Below are positions 7,310 to 15,741 of a stretch of DNA of 64,000 nt, in pieces (the stretch's first letter is position 1; each line of letters starts with the position of its first letter). The position numbers were made by a program, and so were the translations under genes. The DNA is from Rhizobiaceae bacterium (GTDB taxonomy: Bacteria > Pseudomonadota > Alphaproteobacteria > Rhizobiales > Rhizobiaceae), in the NCBI GenBank assembly GCA_029233925.1, contig JARGOX010000010.1:124001-188000 (forward strand), written 5' to 3'. Under the pieces are notes generated by a model that ran no database searches, had not been told where the DNA came from, and saw only the letters and a program-made list of their open reading frames with translations.

Positions 7310-8342
7310 ATTAAAGGGGATTAACAGCCGGCGCAAAACTCTCGCAGACGGTCGCGAGGTTACCTATTGGTATGCATGGAAGGGCGGACCGCGATTGCCG
7401 GGAAACCCCGGCGATCCTGAATTTGTTGCCGCCTACAATGAAGCTGTTGCGTCAAAAGTGAAGCCCAAACGCGGAACGCTTCAATCCATATTGAACGCGT
7501 TTCAGGATAGTTCGGATTGGTTCGACCTGGCCGACAGAACGCAGCTTGATTATGTCCGGCAAATAAAGGTTATCGAAAAGCAATTTGGTAGTTTCCCGCT
7601 GTCTGCACTGGCTGATCGGCGCACCCGCGCAATCTTCCTTGAATGGCGCGACAAGCGGTCGAAAGCATCCAGGCGGCAGGCCGATTATGGATGGCAGGTG
7701 CTGGCGCGTGTGTTGTCCTGGGCGAATGGCCGGGGGCTTGTAACGAACAATCCATGCGAAAAAGGCGGCCGATTGTACAGAGGTTCACGGGCAGCGAATG
7801 TCTGGACTGACGACGACGAAGCGGTTTTTTTGAAGATAGCCCCGGCGCATTTGCATTTACCTCTTATCCTGGCCTTGTGGACCGGACAGCGGCAGGGCGA
7901 TTTGTTGCGCCTTGCCTGGACGCAATATGACGGTGACGTCATACGCCTGCAGCAACGCAAGACAGGCGCACGGGTGGTTGTTCCGGTTGGCGCACCCCTG
8001 AAGGCTGCGCTTGATGCTCGAAAGGGCAAGGAGGGACCCGTGCTGCTTAACAGCGCCGGAATGCCCTGGTCGCCAGATGGATTCCGTTCATCGTGGCGCA
8101 AGGCCTGCTTGGCAGCGGGTGTTGTCGGGGTAACCTTCAATGATCTGCGCGGCACGGCGGTCACAAGGCTGGCCCTTGCCGGATGTACGGAAGCAGAAAT
8201 TGCGACGATTTCAGGTCACGCCTTGCGGGACGTCCGCTCGATATTGGATTCGCACTATCTCAATCGCGATCCAAAGCTGGCAGAAAATGCAATTCGGAAG
8301 CTCGAAACGAGAACAAAGTTTCCCGACCGGGTTCCCGACTGA
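7299..8342 (+). CDS. tyrosine-type phage integrase, 347 aa
   Basis: A site-specific recombinase with an N-terminal arm/core-binding region (residues 1-165) and a C-terminal catalytic domain. Catalytic positions can be read: R198 (T-G-Q-R-Q-G-D), K221, R284 (N-D-L-R-G-T), H307 (I-S-G-H-A) and the nucleophile Y320 (S-H-Y-L). The residue usually His in H-x-L-R is N281. ATG 7299 overlaps the preceding small gene; an in-frame start further upstream is antisense-quality sequence. It ends 45 bp from the CCA end of tRNA-Gln, the classic int-att arrangement, so it should integrate and excise this element at that tRNA. Confidence 0.9.
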   Translation: MRVRLKGINSRRKTLADGREVTYWYAWKGGPRLPGNPGDPEFVAAYNEAVASKVKPKRGTLQSILNAFQDSSDWFDLADRTQLDYVRQIKVIEKQFGSFPLSALADRRTRAIFLEWRDKRSKASRRQADYGWQVLARVLSWANGRGLVTNNPCEKGGRLYRGSRAANVWTDDDEAVFLKIAPAHLHLPLILALWTGQRQGDLLRLAWTQYDGDVIRLQQRKTGARVVVPVGAPLKAALDARKGKEGPVLLNSAGMPWSPDGFRSSWRKACLAAGVVGVTFNDLRGTAVTRLALAGCTEAEIATISGHALRDVRSILDSHYLNRDPKLAENAIRKLETRTKFPDRVPD

Positions 8343-8387
8343 ATGTTTGGTTACGAAGTGAAACAAGAGAAAATGCAGGAAAAACAA

Positions 8388-8461
8388 TGGCTGGGGAACC
8401 TGGATTCGAACCAGGACTAACGGAGTCAGAGTCCGTGGGTCTACCGTTAACCTATTCCCCA
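8388..8461 (-). tRNA. tRNA-Gln (anticodon CTG)
   Basis: Read on the minus strand, the 74-nt sequence folds as a tRNA: acceptor TGGGGAA/TTCCCCA, anticodon stem ACGGA/TCCGT around loop CTCTGAC with anticodon CTG at 8427-8429, T arm CCTGG-TTCGAAT-CCAGG, and encoded CCA at 8388-8390. It faces the integrase gene with its 3' end and is the likely attachment gene of the prophage. Confidence 0.95.
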
Positions 8462-8659
8462 AAAAGCGCCTGTTGCAACGCTTTGGCGAAACGAAAATCA
8501 TGCAGCATCTGATTGCCACCTTAACGTTTCGTGCCGCCTTGTATCACATTTGCCCGGTCAATCAAGCCCGAATCTACGCCTGGTCGGGCAGAAAAATGGA
8601 CATTTGCCTGTCTTGTTTACGCGTCTGTCGCCGGGGCATATGCCGATCGGAGAAGCTGA

Positions 8660-9025
8660 CTATTCCACCAAACTTTCGCGAGCGGCTTTGGCCTTTTTCT
8701 GTCGGGCCACGTTGACCCGCATTTTTTCATGCGCTTCCTGTCGGCCTCTGGTCTGCGAGATCAGGTCGAGATTGACAAGCGCATTGTTGCCCACGGGCTC
8801 AATCGCCAGATCGCAATAGTCCCGCCGGTTGGGGGCCTTCTTGATGCGCCTGTATTGCGGATACACCGATGCCAGCAATATGAGCCATTTGCCGTGTTTG
8901 ATCAGGGTCTCGCTTACATAGGCGGGATAGAAGCGCCAGGCCGGTATGATGGGCAGGACGGGCCGCCGGTTGCGCGGATTGGCGCGGTGACGCAGCGTCG
9001 CCGGACCAGCGCGAAAAACCGGTTT
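8660..9025 (-). pseudogene. 3' fragment of an unidentified gene
   Basis: An open minus-strand frame without a proper start reads R-F-Y-P-A-Y-V-S-E-T-L-I-K-H-G-K-W and then Y-P-Q-Y-R-R-I-K-K-A-P-N-R-R-D-Y, ending in a charged tail. The composition and regular aromatic/basic pattern look protein-like; it faintly recalls the C-termini of radical SAM proteins, but I cannot confirm this. Upstream, where the N-terminal part should be, lies the oppositely oriented permease relic, so the gene is cut off. Confidence 0.35.
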
Positions 9026-9103
9026 TCAATCAGGGGTGAACTCTCATCCAGCCGGCCACGATCAAGTCGAGCCGCAGGCCGCGCAACAAAACCCGGAGTT
9101 GGT

Positions 9104-9415
9104 GACGCAATTTACGGCTTCATTTGTCCTTGCCGCTGTCGCCAGTTGTTTTCGTGCCGGTTTTCGGGCGGTGCTGCGCTTGAATTGGGTACGAAATACC
9201 TGCTGACATCTTTAGCCATTGTCCTCATCGGCGGCGCGTCAGGTGCCGGGGGCAACTGGAGTATGCCGGGCTTTCGAGCTGCGCCGCTGGCGCTGTTTCC
9301 GATCATGTCAATGCTCCAACATCACGTGTCTGCGCGATCATCCACCTGATGATCATGGCGATCATCGCGCTGGCCGGTTGCAGAAAAACCTGGAAGTCCT
9401 TCATGGCTTCATTTA
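9104..9415 (+). pseudogene. relic of a CUT2 sugar ABC permease C-terminus
   Basis: Spread over frames, the translation follows the last about 100 residues of the intact permease at 23107-24054. F-V-L-A-A-V-A precedes a frame change, then S-G-G-A-A-L-E-L-G-T-K-Y-L-L-T-S-L-A-I-V-L-I-G-G, M-P-G-F and S-M-L. After a second frame change near 9320 comes M-A-I-I-A-L-A-G-C-R-K-T-W-K. At least two frameshifts and missing upstream sequence make it dead. It lies directly before the reductase gene, so an importer operon once stood here. Confidence 0.7.
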
Positions 9416-9529
9416 AACGATGTGCCGGTGCAAGCTGAAGCCATTCGCCTTTTCGGGCATATGGCGACAATGTGCAATTTCTGCCTGGCTGGAGGTCCGC
9501 CCGCCTGACAAGAGTGTTCTGGAGATCCC

Positions 9530-10645
9530 GTGAAAACACCCATTTTGCAGTTCGGCACCAGCCGTTTCCTTCAGGCGCATGCGGACCTGTTCATTTCCGA
9601 AGCCATGGCCGGTTCGCAGGCCGTCGGGCCGATTACGGTTGTGCAGAGTTCCGGTGATGCCGCCAGATCACATCGTCTGGAGGCGCTGGCCGCTTCCCAG
9701 GGATACCCGGTGCGGATCCAGGGCCTGCAGGATGGAGAAACAGTGCGTGCCGTCACGCAGGTCACCAGCATCAGACGCGCATTGTCGACAGCAACCGATT
9801 GGGAACGGCTTGTCGACATTTTTGTCAATGAGGCCGAATTTGTCCTGTCGAACACGGGCGACAAGGGCTTTGCAACCCGCGGTGATGACCTGTCCGAGAC
9901 CTTTTGCCAGTCCATGTCCTACCCGGCAAAACTGACCCTCCTTCTTCATGCGCGCTACCAACAGAACGCCCGGTCGATTCAGATCATGCCGATGGAACTC
10001 GTCGCCAATAACGGTGATGTTCTGCGTGCGCGTGTTCTGGAACTGGCACACAAGCGGGGCCCAGGATTTCTTCAGTACCTTGAGAAAAAGGTATTGTGGG
10101 TCAATTCGCTGGTTGACCGGATCGTGTCAGAGCCCATTGAACCGGCCGGTGCGGTCGCCGAACCCTATGCGCTCTGGGCAATAGAAGACCAGGGCGGCCT
10201 GATTGTGCCGTGTCGCCATGCGGCGGTGCAGGTGGTGGATAGTCTGGACAGGATCGAGGCGCTCAAACTGTTTATCCTCAATCTCGGGCACAGTTTCCTC
10301 GCCGAGCAATGGTTGAGAGCCGGTTCCGACCCAAAGGCAAATGTGCTGGATTGCATGAACAATGCAGTGCAGCGCAATGCGCTGTTGCAATTGTATCACG
10401 ATGAGGTCGTTCCGGGATTTCAGGCAGCAGGTCTTGGCGATGATGCTCAGGCCTATATCCACACGACGCTTGAAAGGTTCTCGAACCCGTTTCTGGATCA
10501 CCGGCTGGCGGACATCGCACAAAACCACGACCAGAAAATTGAACGCCGAATCGCAGCCTTTATTGGCTGGGCGCGGGAGCGCGACGATGTGGCGTCAAAG
10601 CCGATTCTTCAGGCGATTGTCGATCGGTCGGCTGCCGCCAATTGA
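9530..10645 (+). CDS. mannitol dehydrogenase-family oxidoreductase, tagaturonate/fructuronate reductase-like, 371 aa
   Basis: The protein belongs to the polyol-specific long-chain dehydrogenase family (mannitol dehydrogenase, UxuB, UxaB), which interconvert ketohexuronates and aldonates with NAD(H). The N-terminus P-I-L-Q-F-G-T-S-R-F-L-Q-A-H is the nucleotide-binding start. The catalytic set K246-x4-N251-x2-H254 (K-L-F-I-L-N-L-G-H-S-F) matches Lys/Asn/His of mannitol dehydrogenase. At 371 aa it is shorter than UxaB/UxuB (about 480) and lacks part of the N-terminal region, like other alphaproteobacterial 'D-mannonate oxidoreductase-like' proteins. GTG 9530 follows GGAG. With the nearby Zn-dehydrogenase (14719), lactonase (16261) and importers it fits a sugar-acid route; the exact substrate is open. 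Confidence 0.75.
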   Translation: MKTPILQFGTSRFLQAHADLFISEAMAGSQAVGPITVVQSSGDAARSHRLEALAASQGYPVRIQGLQDGETVRAVTQVTSIRRALSTATDWERLVDIFVNEAEFVLSNTGDKGFATRGDDLSETFCQSMSYPAKLTLLLHARYQQNARSIQIMPMELVANNGDVLRARVLELAHKRGPGFLQYLEKKVLWVNSLVDRIVSEPIEPAGAVAEPYALWAIEDQGGLIVPCRHAAVQVVDSLDRIEALKLFILNLGHSFLAEQWLRAGSDPKANVLDCMNNAVQRNALLQLYHDEVVPGFQAAGLGDDAQAYIHTTLERFSNPFLDHRLADIAQNHDQKIERRIAAFIGWARERDDVASKPILQAIVDRSAAAN

Positions 10646-10708
10646 ATCTGGAAACAGGCGCTGCCTGCAAGGGTGACCTTGCAACGCCTGATTTGTGGCA
10701 TCATTCTT

Positions 10709-11596
10709 TCAGTTTGTGATCGACTTTATCAGTGTGGTTCGCGCCGAAAGGAGATGATCCCGGCAGGCGCGCTCCACGTGCTGCGCATCGCCGCTGGACA
10801 GCGCATTGATATAGGCCAGATGCTCCGCTATGGCGACTTCATTGCGTTCTTTTTCATCAGCCTTGTTCCACTGGTAGTGATAGTGGAAAACGAATGAAAT
10901 GATTTCATGAAAATCATCAACAAAGCGATTGGGTGCGCCACAGTTGACGAGGCGGTGGAATCGGTTGTCGAGATCTGAAAAATCATGAAACCGGGTGTCG
11001 ATGTGAGCGAGCAATGCATGGTGCTCCTGCTCTATTAATTTCAATTGTTTCCACACGCAATTATCCTTGGGCAGCCGGCTGAAGGCCAGCGCCGAGCGCA
11101 ACTCGAACATCTCTCTGATTTCGAACAGTTCGGAGGCAAAGGATTCCGTGAAGCCTTTGAAAAGCCAGCCGGAATTCGGGCGCTTTTCAATCAGGCCGAA
11201 GCGGCTGAAACGGTTGAGAAACTCACGAATGCCGGTGGTTCCCACAGCAAACTGCCGCGCCATCTCCAGTTCGTTGATCAAAGTGCCGGGTTTCGTATCA
11301 CCTCTGAGCATCCACTCCATGAACTGCTTTTCCACTTGATCGGAAGTCGAGACCGTTTCCAGCAAGGGAAAGTATGCTTCGCTGCATTGCGTGGTCCGGA
11401 TGAAGCGGGCGCGATCATCAAACCTGAGAATCCTGCGGGAGCAAAGCTGGCCGAGAACCTTGCGGATTGTGGTGCGACTGACACCCAGTGTCGACGACAG
11501 CTGTGTTTCGGACGGAATCCGGGCTCCGGGCTCGCCTGCGGATACCAGATCCAGCATCTGGTTGAATGTGCGTTTGTAGACAGTGTCGGTTTTCAA
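10709..11596 (-). CDS. GntR/FCD-family regulator with two winged-helix domains, 295 aa
   Basis: Residues 8-70 are a GntR winged helix (R-I-P-S-E-T-Q-L-S-S-T-L-G-V-S-R-T-T-I-R-K-V-L). Residues about 85-150 form a second GntR-like winged helix (L-E-M-A-R-Q-F-A-V-G-T-T-G-I-R-E-F-L). The rest is an FCD ligand domain with the metal-binding D-x3-H pattern (D-L-D-N-R-F-H-R-L-V) and further His near E-H-L and R-D-H-L. FCD regulators typically sense sugar acids or other small acids. It is divergent from the permease at 11741 and convergent with the reductase, so it probably controls the importer. A short inverted repeat GGATA-TT-TATCC at 11633-11644 upstream could be its operator. Confidence 0.8.
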   Translation of the reverse strand: MKTDTVYKRTFNQMLDLVSAGEPGARIPSETQLSSTLGVSRTTIRKVLGQLCSRRILRFDDRARFIRTTQCSEAYFPLLETVSTSDQVEKQFMEWMLRGDTKPGTLINELEMARQFAVGTTGIREFLNRFSRFGLIEKRPNSGWLFKGFTESFASELFEIREMFELRSALAFSRLPKDNCVWKQLKLIEQEHHALLAHIDTRFHDFSDLDNRFHRLVNCGAPNRFVDDFHEIISFVFHYHYQWNKADEKERNEVAIAEHLAYINALSSGDAQHVERACRDHLLSARTTLIKSITN

Positions 11597-11632
11597 TTCA
11601 GCCTGCTTTCCGGAGTGTTGGTCTGTTTTATA

Positions 11633-11644
11633 GGATATTTATCC
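11633..11644. promoter_or_regulatory. weak candidate operator between GntR and ABC operon
   Basis: GGATA-TT-TATCC is a perfect 5-bp inverted repeat in the 144-bp divergent region, in AT-rich surroundings. It may serve the GntR/FCD regulator; the repeat is short and could be chance. Confidence 0.3.
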
Positions 11645-11740
11645 ATAAAAAACAAGTTGACGTTTACGTTCCCAGCCTGCTTTTTATCGAGAATAGACAA
11701 TCGAATGTCTCGGTGGACGTCGCCGAGTGGGGAGAGACAG

Positions 11741-12802
11741 GTGACTGCTACAGCCGGAAAAACGCCGACAGAGGCAAAGCCTGTCGCAGAAGGGGGCAAT
11801 GCTCCGGTATCTGTTCCGCGACAGGCCTTGTTGTCGTGGAGCATGAGACTCCTCAGCGTGGGACCGGTTGCGATCCTGCTTCTTCTGATCGTTGTATTGA
11901 GCTTTCTGTCCCCCTATTTTCTCACGCCGAGAAATATCGGCAATATTCTTTCTCAGACAGCTGTGATCGCGGTCGTTGCGATGGGGCAGCACCTTGTCAT
12001 CCTGACGCGCGGCATTGACCTTTCCGTAGGGGCCAATCTTGCTCTTGCAACGGTTGTTGGGGCGCTGGTTTTCCAGGTTACCGATTCAGCTTTAATGGTT
12101 GTTCTCGCCATGGTGGTCAGTGGTGGCTTTGTTGGTTTCATCAACGGGTCTGTTTATGTGTTCGGCCGGCTTCCGCACCCATTCATCATCACGCTGGCAA
12201 CTTTGAGTATCGCCAAAGGTGTGGCGCTGGAATTGTCGGGCGGCCGGGCGATGCCGGGTATGCCGGAATTCATTCGCACCATCGGTGGTGGCACGGTCCT
12301 TGGTGTTCCCGGATCACTGTTTGTTGTTGTCGGCATCGCCATGCTGATGCTGGTCATGGCCAGGAACATGGTCTGGGGCCGCTGGCTTTATGCCGTTGGC
12401 GGCAGGCCGGAGGCCGCCGTGCAGATGGGCATTCCGGTAAAATGGGTGCTGATTTCAGCCTATACGATATCCGGTTTATGCGCGGGAATAGGCGCGGTGC
12501 TTCTGGCCGGACGGACCGATGCCGGCTCCCCCTTGTTCGGCAATCTGCTCGAACTTGATACCATTGCGGCCGTTATTATCGGCGGTGCAAGCTTCCTTGG
12601 CGGGCGCGGCCATATCGGGCACGCGCTGATTGGCGCCGTCATGATCGGTGTCATTCGCAATGCGCTCAACCTTTTGAATGTTGACATATTTTTTCAACTC
12701 ATCGTCATCGGCGTGGTTATTGTTCTGGCGGTTGAGTCGGATGTCCTGCGCAACCATCTCGAAGGCAGGATGCGTGTCCTGCAGGCGGCGAGGCAGCAAT
12801 GA
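11741..12802 (+). CDS. CUT2 sugar ABC transporter permease, 353 aa
   Basis: An inner-membrane permease of the ribose/xylose/fructose class (BPD_transp_2, RbsC/XylH/FrcC-like). A hydrophilic N-terminus of about 40 residues is followed by eight to ten hydrophobic segments; the motif T-R-G-I-D-L-S-V-G-A-N-L near residue 95 and A-A-V-I-I-G-G-A-S-F-L-G-G-R-G near 285 are diagnostic. GTG 11741 is chosen for its GGGGAGA ribosome site; ATG 11705 is possible, and the open frame further upstream is only antisense to the GntR gene. It overlaps the ATPase gene by four bases (ATGA) and forms one operon with it and the binding protein. Confidence 0.88.
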   Translation: MTATAGKTPTEAKPVAEGGNAPVSVPRQALLSWSMRLLSVGPVAILLLLIVVLSFLSPYFLTPRNIGNILSQTAVIAVVAMGQHLVILTRGIDLSVGANLALATVVGALVFQVTDSALMVVLAMVVSGGFVGFINGSVYVFGRLPHPFIITLATLSIAKGVALELSGGRAMPGMPEFIRTIGGGTVLGVPGSLFVVVGIAMLMLVMARNMVWGRWLYAVGGRPEAAVQMGIPVKWVLISAYTISGLCAGIGAVLLAGRTDAGSPLFGNLLELDTIAAVIIGGASFLGGRGHIGHALIGAVMIGVIRNALNLLNVDIFFQLIVIGVVIVLAVESDVLRNHLEGRMRVLQAARQQ

Positions 12803-13572
12803 GCGGTTCCATGGAACTCAAAAGCAGCAGCGCCCCCGTTTTGACGGTTCAACACGCCACCAAGCGATTTGGACCCGTATTGGCTCTGGATGATGTCGAT
12901 ATCCAGGCATGTGCCGGGGAAGTGCTGGCGCTTCTCGGCGACAATGGCGCGGGCAAGTCGACGATGATCAAATGTATCAGCGGTGTGCACCAGCTTGACG
13001 AAGGCGAAATCTGCCTCAATGGCGTGCCAACCGCGATACGATCGCCCGGCAATGCGCGGGAAGCAGGCATCGAGACCGTCTATCAGGACCTGGCGCTGTT
13101 CGACAATCTGACGCCGTCGCAGAATTTCTATGCGGGACGGGAATTGTCCTACCCCGCCTGGTTGCCTCTTGGACTTCGGTTCATGAAGTCGCGGGAAATG
13201 GAGAGGGTCACAGCCGAAGTGCTCAACCGGCTCCGGGTGATATTGCCGAAACCGGACGCGACTGTTGCCCTGATGTCGGGTGGTCAAAGACAGGCCGTTG
13301 CCGTGGCGCGCGCCACGGTCTTCGCGCGAAAACTGGTGATACTGGACGAACCGACTGCTGCGCTCGGATTGAGAGAGGCGCGCAAGGTGCTCGATCTCAT
13401 TGCTCAGCTCCGCGACGAGGGCAATGCGGTTATTCTGATTACCCACAATATGGAACATGTCACCGAGTTGGCGAGCCGTGCAATCGTGCTGCGCCAGGGC
13501 CGCAAGGTCGGTGAGCTCTTACCAACAAAGGAAAATCAACAGGAGCTGGTTTCGATGATTGTCGGGGCCTGA
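12799..13572 (+). CDS. sugar ABC transporter ATPase, single domain, 257 aa
   Basis: The nucleotide-binding subunit of the first importer. Walker A G-D-N-G-A-G-K-S-T, Q-loop Y-Q-D-L-A-L-F, signature M-S-G-G-Q-R-Q, Walker B V-I-L-D-E-P-T-A-A-L and H-loop T-H-N are all present. Unlike RbsA/XylG/MglA it has only one ATPase domain, as in the rhizobial fructose importer ATPase FrcA, so it should act as a homodimer. Translationally coupled to the permease (ATGA). The downstream binding protein gene starts 92 bp later. Substrate is inferred to be a monosaccharide; fructose-like sugars are one option from the FrcBCA resemblance. Confidence 0.9.
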   Translation: MSGSMELKSSSAPVLTVQHATKRFGPVLALDDVDIQACAGEVLALLGDNGAGKSTMIKCISGVHQLDEGEICLNGVPTAIRSPGNAREAGIETVYQDLALFDNLTPSQNFYAGRELSYPAWLPLGLRFMKSREMERVTAEVLNRLRVILPKPDATVALMSGGQRQAVAVARATVFARKLVILDEPTAALGLREARKVLDLIAQLRDEGNAVILITHNMEHVTELASRAIVLRQGRKVGELLPTKENQQELVSMIVGA

Positions 13573-13663
13573 CCCACACAGGGTGTCGCGGTGCGCAAGG
13601 TTCGCATCGTGTAAAGAAAACAGCGGTCACTTTCGGGCGCTGTGGCAATAGGGAGGAATGAGA

Positions 13664-14584
13664 ATGCGAAAACTTTTACAGATCTTTGGAGGGTTGGTTG
13701 TTGCGGGTGCTCTGGCGGTTCCCGCGATGGCTGCTGATAGCATCAAGGTCGGTTTCATCACGAAGTTTCCGGTGGAGTTTTTTGCGACGATGGAGAATGC
13801 CGCCAAAGCTTACGCCGAAGCCAATCCCGGAGTGGAGATCATCTATGGGCAGGGGCAATCCAGTACCGATATCGAAGGACAGATCGCCCTTATCGAATCG
13901 ATGATCACGCAGGGTGTTCAGGGCATCGCAATCACGCCGGTCGATCCGACAGTGGCTCCTGCTCTGGACAAGGCTGTTGCCGAAGGCATCAAGGTCGTGT
14001 TGATGGACAATGATATTCCCGATTGGAACGGCAAGACAGCCCTGGCGACTACCAACAACTACAATGCAGGCAAAATTGCGGGCGCCTATCTCAAGACGGT
14101 TCTTTCAGACGGTGACACGCTGGGAATTCTTGAAGGTGTTCCGGGTGTTCCGGCGCTGGATGACAGGGTCAACGGAATGCTTGCAGGCTTGGAAGGCGTA
14201 GAGGTTGAAGTCGTCGGGCGTGGCGGCACCAACTGTACGCAGGAACTGGGTGTTTCGGTGGCCGAAGACCTGCTGACTGCAAATCCGGATCTCAAGGCCA
14301 TCTATGCGGCCTGTGGTCCTCCTGCCGTCGGCGCAACCCAGGCCATAAAAAACGCCGGGATCGCCAATGATGATATCATCATGGTTGGTTTTGATGCCTG
14401 TTGCGGTGAACTGGAAAAAATCGTGTCGGGTCAGGAAGATGCCACCGTGGCGCAGTTTCCCGCCAAAATGGGGGAACTTGGCGTGGACGCCGTGGTCAAG
14501 GCGATCCGTGGAGAAAGTGTCGAGGCACTTGTGGATACCGGCGCAGGTCTGGTAACGGCTGACAACGTGGCTGATTTCCAGTAG
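13664..14584 (+). CDS. periplasmic sugar-binding protein of CUT2 importer, 306 aa
   Basis: The first 23 residues (M-R-K-L-L-Q-I-F-G-G-L-V-V-A-G-A-L-A-V-P-A-M-A-A) are a classic signal peptide. The mature protein is a Peripla_BP_4-type fold (I-K-V-G-F-I-T-K-F-P-V-E-F-F near the start, I-T-P-V-D-P and V-L-M-D-N-D-I-P in the hinge regions). It captures the sugar in the periplasm and delivers it to the 11741/12799 transporter. ATG 13664 has the better spacing to GGAGG at 13652-13656; ATG 13658 would add two residues. A strong hairpin follows the gene (14602-14625), which often stabilises binding-protein mRNA. Confidence 0.9.
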   Translation: MRKLLQIFGGLVVAGALAVPAMAADSIKVGFITKFPVEFFATMENAAKAYAEANPGVEIIYGQGQSSTDIEGQIALIESMITQGVQGIAITPVDPTVAPALDKAVAEGIKVVLMDNDIPDWNGKTALATTNNYNAGKIAGAYLKTVLSDGDTLGILEGVPGVPALDDRVNGMLAGLEGVEVEVVGRGGTNCTQELGVSVAEDLLTANPDLKAIYAACGPPAVGATQAIKNAGIANDDIIMVGFDACCGELEKIVSGQEDATVAQFPAKMGELGVDAVVKAIRGESVEALVDTGAGLVTADNVADFQ

Positions 14585-14601
14585 AGTATTTTCAATAGGC
14601 A

Positions 14602-14625
14602 GACAGGCGGGCCAGCCCTCCTGTC
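14602..14625 (+). terminator. hairpin after sugar-binding protein gene
   Basis: GACAGGCGGG (14602-14611) and CCCTCCTGTC (14616-14625) pair with one mismatch around a CCAG loop. No T-run follows, so it may be an mRNA-stabilising or attenuating stem rather than a full terminator. Confidence 0.45.
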
Positions 14626-14718
14626 CGCAACACGAATTGTCCCAGGCGCCGTTCGCGGCGTTGCTTGAAGCCCTGCGCCTGACACGCCGGTCCAATTTCC
14701 CAGGAAGACGATGAATAA

Positions 14719-15741
14719 ATGTCATTGATGACCAGTTTGGTGTGCGTTGGCCCCGGTCAACTTGAAAAAAGAATGTGCGCGCGACCGGAGCGCAAGAACA
14801 ACGAAGTGCGGGTGAAAATTCGCCGCATTGGTATTTGCGGGACGGATTTTCATATCTATGAGGGAAAACATCCCTTCCTGGTCTATCCGCGGGTCCTGGG
14901 GCATGAACTTGCCGGTGAAATCATGGAAGTTCCGTCAGGCAGCCGACATGCGGTGGGTGACCACGTCATCATCAACCCCTATTTAAGCTGCGGAAATTGC
15001 CGTGCCTGCCGGTCAGGAAAACCGAACTGCTGCTCGGCAATAGCCGTTCTCGGTGTTCATCGGGACGGTGGCATGTGCGAGGAAATTTGCCTGCCGGAGC
15101 AGAATGTGATTGCTTCGGGCGGTCTGTCACTTGATGCTTGCGCCAGCGTCGAATTCCTGGCGATCGGCGCCCATGCGGTGCGCAGGGGCGCAGTCAAATC
15201 GACCGAGCAGGTCTTGGTTGTCGGCGCAGGGCCGATCGGATTGGGGACTGCGCTTTTTGTCAATCTGACAGGCGCCCGGCTTACCATCATGGACATTGAT
15301 GGCGGCCGACTGGGTGTGGCGCGCGGGATTTGCGGCGCTGATCACACATTGATCGCTGGAGATGCCGCCAATTCTGAAATCGACCGATTGACGCAGGGTG
15401 AGGGGTTCGATGTTGTTTTTGACGCGACAGGAAACCGGCAGTCCATGGAGTCCGGGTTCGATCACGTCGCCCATGGTGGCCGCTATATTCTGGTCAGCGT
15501 CGTCAATGGGCAGGTCAGTTTTTCAGATCCCGATTTTCACAAGCGCGAGATGACCCTGATCGGCAGCAGGAATGCCACGGATGAAGATTTCAGGCATGTC
15601 ATGGCCTGCCACAAGGCAGGCAAGATTCCGCTGGAAAAAATCATCACCCATCGCACCAACATGGATGCGGCCGAAAACGATCTGCCATTTTGGGCAAAAG
15701 AAAAGAACGGTTTGGTCAAGGCGATGATCGAAATGGACTAG
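14719..15741 (+). CDS. zinc-dependent alcohol dehydrogenase, sugar-acid 5-dehydrogenase-like, 340 aa
   Basis: A medium-chain Zn dehydrogenase. Catalytic zinc ligands C40 (G-I-C-G-T-D), H62-E63 (L-G-H-E) and the structural zinc set C91, C94, C97, C105 are all present, with an NAD-binding V-G-A-G-P-I-G-L-G motif. The overall pattern resembles the RspB/LgoD type that oxidises L-gulonate or L-galactonate at C5 to a keto-uronate. Next to a UxaB-like reductase and an SMP-30 lactonase, such a step would make sense, but galactitol, sorbitol or threonine dehydrogenases share the fold. It follows the ABC operon by 134 bp; ATG 14719 has a distant AGGAAG, and ATG 14728 is an alternative. Confidence 0.8.
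   Translation: MSLMTSLVCVGPGQLEKRMCARPERKNNEVRVKIRRIGICGTDFHIYEGKHPFLVYPRVLGHELAGEIMEVPSGSRHAVGDHVIINPYLSCGNCRACRSGKPNCCSAIAVLGVHRDGGMCEEICLPEQNVIASGGLSLDACASVEFLAIGAHAVRRGAVKSTEQVLVVGAGPIGLGTALFVNLTGARLTIMDIDGGRLGVARGICGADHTLIAGDAANSEIDRLTQGEGFDVVFDATGNRQSMESGFDHVAHGGRYILVSVVNGQVSFSDPDFHKREMTLIGSRNATDEDFRHVMACHKAGKIPLEKIITHRTNMDAAENDLPFWAKEKNGLVKAMIEMD

Larger units (their letters stand above)
8462..9529. other. gene graveyard between tRNA-Gln and the reductase gene
   Basis: No intact gene fits here. Two relics are visible: a minus-strand C-terminal fragment at about 8660-9025 and a plus-strand permease relic at about 9104-9415. The rest (8462-8660, 9416-9529) shows nothing recognisable. 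The last 100 bp should hold the promoter of the gene at 9530. Confidence 0.6.

Noticed and set aside
11045-11740. Upstream open frame in line with the permease gene, giving a 585-residue reading
   Set aside because: It runs antisense to the clearly coding GntR/FCD gene, has no ribosome site and no permease-like sequence; the permease starts at GTG 11741.
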